DNA of 7,158 bases from an uncultured Kingella sp. (GTDB lineage Bacteria; Pseudomonadota; Gammaproteobacteria; Burkholderiales; Neisseriaceae). The notes under the pieces are model-generated. The model was not told the origin of the DNA. It ran no database searches and saw only the letters and a program-made list of their open reading frames with translations. Numbering within the stretch: the first letter of the stretch is position 1; each line of letters opens with the position of its first letter. This document shows, one piece after another, positions 6,406 to 7,158 of this stretch. The position numbers and the translations under genes are program-made. The DNA is taken from positions 1 to 7,158 of the forward strand of contig CAKARD010000066.1 of assembly GCA_916720425.1 (NCBI GenBank), written 5' to 3'.

Positions 6406-6431
6406 AGGCTACCTAAAATTTTAGGTAGCCT
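6406..6431. terminator. Perfect 26 bp palindrome, bidirectional terminator made of DUS-like 12-mers
   Basis: The arms AGGCTACCTAAA (6406-6417) and its exact reverse complement (6420-6431) form an uninterrupted palindrome between two convergent genes, 34 bases after the Sel1 gene stop and 32 bases before the CsbD-like gene stop. Read on the minus strand, the hairpin is followed by a T-rich stretch (TTAATTATTTTATTG); on the plus strand the tail is less T-rich. Each arm differs at one base from the Eikenella-type DNA uptake sequence AGGCTACCTGAA. Inverted DUS pairs that serve as terminators are well known in Neisseriaceae. Confidence 0.8.
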
Positions 6432-6463
6432 GTAGTTATTAAGGTAAAAAATAATTTTAGATA

Positions 6464-6712
6464 TTATAATTTATTTTTAATATCGTTAATCAGATTTTCA
6501 GCTTTTTCTTTTGCTTCATCAAGCAAATTGATAGCTTCTTCTTTACCTTGTTTTAGAACGTCAGCGACTTTTTCTTCAATGTTTGATGCCACTTCTTTAG
6601 CTTTTCCAAGGCCTTCTTGAGCCAAACCTTCAGCCTTAAGTTTGGAATCGTTAAAGACTTCGCCTGCTTTTTCTTTTAAATTACCACTAATTTGATCTAA
6701 TTCACCAGCCAT
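6464..6712 (-). CDS. Small charged helical protein, CsbD-like
   Basis: This 82-residue protein has no signal peptide or membrane segment, no cysteine, and is rich in Lys, Glu, Ala and Leu. The first ~40 residues (GNLKEKAGEVFNDSKLKAEGLAQEGLGKAKE) follow the pattern of the CsbD family: a G-x-x-KE-x-AG block, then K-x-AEG and a GK-x-KE block. The remainder (41-82) is a regular run of amphipathic helix (EEKVADVLKQGKEEAINLLDEAKEKAENLI), longer than in the usual ~60-70 residue CsbD proteins. CsbD proteins are stress-induced in several bacteria, with unknown biochemical function. The start is supported by AAGGA about 7 bases upstream and by a good promoter. An LEA- or apolipoprotein-like helical protein is the main alternative. 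Single-gene unit, convergent with the Sel1 gene. Confidence 0.75.
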   Translation of the reverse strand: MAGELDQISGNLKEKAGEVFNDSKLKAEGLAQEGLGKAKEVASNIEEKVADVLKQGKEEAINLLDEAKEKAENLINDIKNKL

Positions 6713-6750
6713 GATAGATTCCTTTTCAAACCTTGTTAATATGAATGATT

Positions 6751-6780
6751 ATTATATACTAGTTAAGTCTTCGGTTGCAA
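6751..6780 (-). promoter_or_regulatory. Sigma70-type promoter of the CsbD-like gene
   Basis: On the minus strand, TTGCAA (-35, positions 6775-6780) is followed by an 18-base spacer and a perfect TATAAT (-10, positions 6751-6756), about 40 bases before the start codon. It is the best promoter match in the window and suggests strong expression, with a short leader carrying AAGGA. Confidence 0.7.
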
Positions 6781-7015
6781 TTTATAAAACGATCATTTGA
6801 AAGATTGATTTTGAGGCAATGTTTATTTCTTAATTCATGTGGTTTCAGTATCGCTTTTGCTTGGGGTATGTTGGTGCATCTTGGTCTTTGATACTGTTTT
6901 GATTTCAGTTTTTTGTATGAGATGTTAGGGTGGGCAAGGAAAAATGTGGTTATAAATAATAATATGATTCGACCATATTTTTAGTATAGTTAATGATGTT
7001 GTTTTAGTTAAAAGA
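6781..7015. other. Intergenic stretch without a recognisable gene
   Basis: The gene-free interval from 6713 to 7055 is 343 bases long. Its ends hold the CsbD-like promoter and the terminator after the P-type ATPase gene. The middle is AT-rich and has no open frame worth calling. It does hold a 7 bp inverted repeat with a 37-base loop (CAGTATC 6846-6852, GATACTG 6890-6896) followed by T-runs on the plus strand, and a weak AATATG/CATATT stem (6961-6979) followed by three further Ts. A small RNA is possible but not supported by a clear promoter. Confidence 0.4.
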
Positions 7016-7047
7016 TCCTCTGAATTTTAATTGAATTGTTCAGAGGA
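7016..7047 (-). terminator. Terminator after the copper P-type ATPase gene
   Basis: TCCTCTGAA (7016-7024) and TTCAGAGGA (7039-7047) form a perfect 9 bp stem with a 14-base loop. The stem starts 8 bases after the stop codon of the minus-strand ATPase gene and, on that strand, is followed by TCTTTTAAC. This position and tail fit an intrinsic terminator. Confidence 0.65.
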
Positions 7048-7055
7048 GTTCTGTT

Positions 7056-7158
7056 TTACTCAATATTCACCCGTTTCAGGCGCAGCGCATTGCCCAACAC
7101 CGAAACCGAGCTTGCCGCCATTGCCGCGCCTGCGATGACGGGGTTTAAAAAGCCGAGC
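7056..7158 (-). CDS. copA: Copper-type (P1B-1) P-type ATPase, C-terminal end only
   Basis: Only the last 33 codons are inside the window; the gene continues past the right edge. The translated end contains LGFLNPVIAGAAMAASSVSV followed by LGNALRLKRVNIE. This is the final transmembrane helix of heavy-metal P-type ATPases, with the MxxSS motif (MAASS) that contributes to the Cu(+) site in the P1B-1 subgroup, then the short cytosolic tail NALRLKR. These pumps export Cu(+) from the cytosol using ATP. The CPC motif, phosphorylation site and metal-binding domains lie outside the window, so the metal is inferred from MxxSS alone; a silver-exporting relative is possible. The segment is far GC-richer (51 of 76 bases in 7068-7143) than the rest of the window. 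Confidence 0.85.
   Translation of the reverse strand, partial: LGFLNPVIAGAAMAASSVSVLGNALRLKRVNIE

Noticed and set aside
1..7158. A novel defence, phage or mobile gene system
   Set aside because: All confidently read proteins belong to housekeeping, envelope or metal-export families or are small single proteins; there is no nuclease, transposase, reverse transcriptase, CRISPR array or toxin-antitoxin pair.

Overview
The window looks like an ordinary stretch of chromosome from a low-GC member of the Neisseriaceae (Betaproteobacteria). The strongest clue is BamD. Its long stretch around residues 113-225 and its C-terminal motif WQPNDMPWWRYW closely resemble neisserial BamD (ComL) as I remember it. 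The lysA-lptM pair divergent from cyaY fits, and so does a hairpin made of two inverted 12-mers that differ at one base from the Eikenella-type DNA uptake sequence. The genus cannot be fixed from this sequence alone. Most of the window is AT-rich, except the last ~90 bases, which are sharply GC-richer.

Layout. On the minus strand, lptM overlaps lysA (lysA runs off the left edge). Divergent from them, cyaY and rpe form a tight plus-strand pair. The 3' end of rpe overlaps convergent rsmJ by 35 bp. Upstream of rsmJ on the minus strand lies a ~190 bp long imperfect palindrome and then accA. accA and murI are divergent across a 95 bp region with three related half-sites. After murI come bamD, with a hairpin around its ribosome binding site, and 3 bp later a small exported Sel1-repeat protein. 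A perfect 26 bp palindrome separates these from a convergent gene for a small charged CsbD-like protein, which has a clear sigma70 promoter. The right edge holds the last 33 codons of a copper-type P-type ATPase on the minus strand, followed by its own terminator.

How the genes fit together. Most are housekeeping: lysine/peptidoglycan precursors (lysA, murI), fatty-acid synthesis (accA), pentose phosphate pathway (rpe), iron-sulfur cluster assembly (cyaY), ribosome modification (rsmJ), and outer-membrane biogenesis (lptM for LPS transport, bamD for beta-barrel insertion). I see no CRISPR array, tRNA, rRNA, complete transposase gene or phage gene. There is no convincing new multi-gene system. 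The more interesting signals are non-coding: the DUS-like terminator, the long palindrome, the bamD leader hairpin and the accA/murI operator-like sites.
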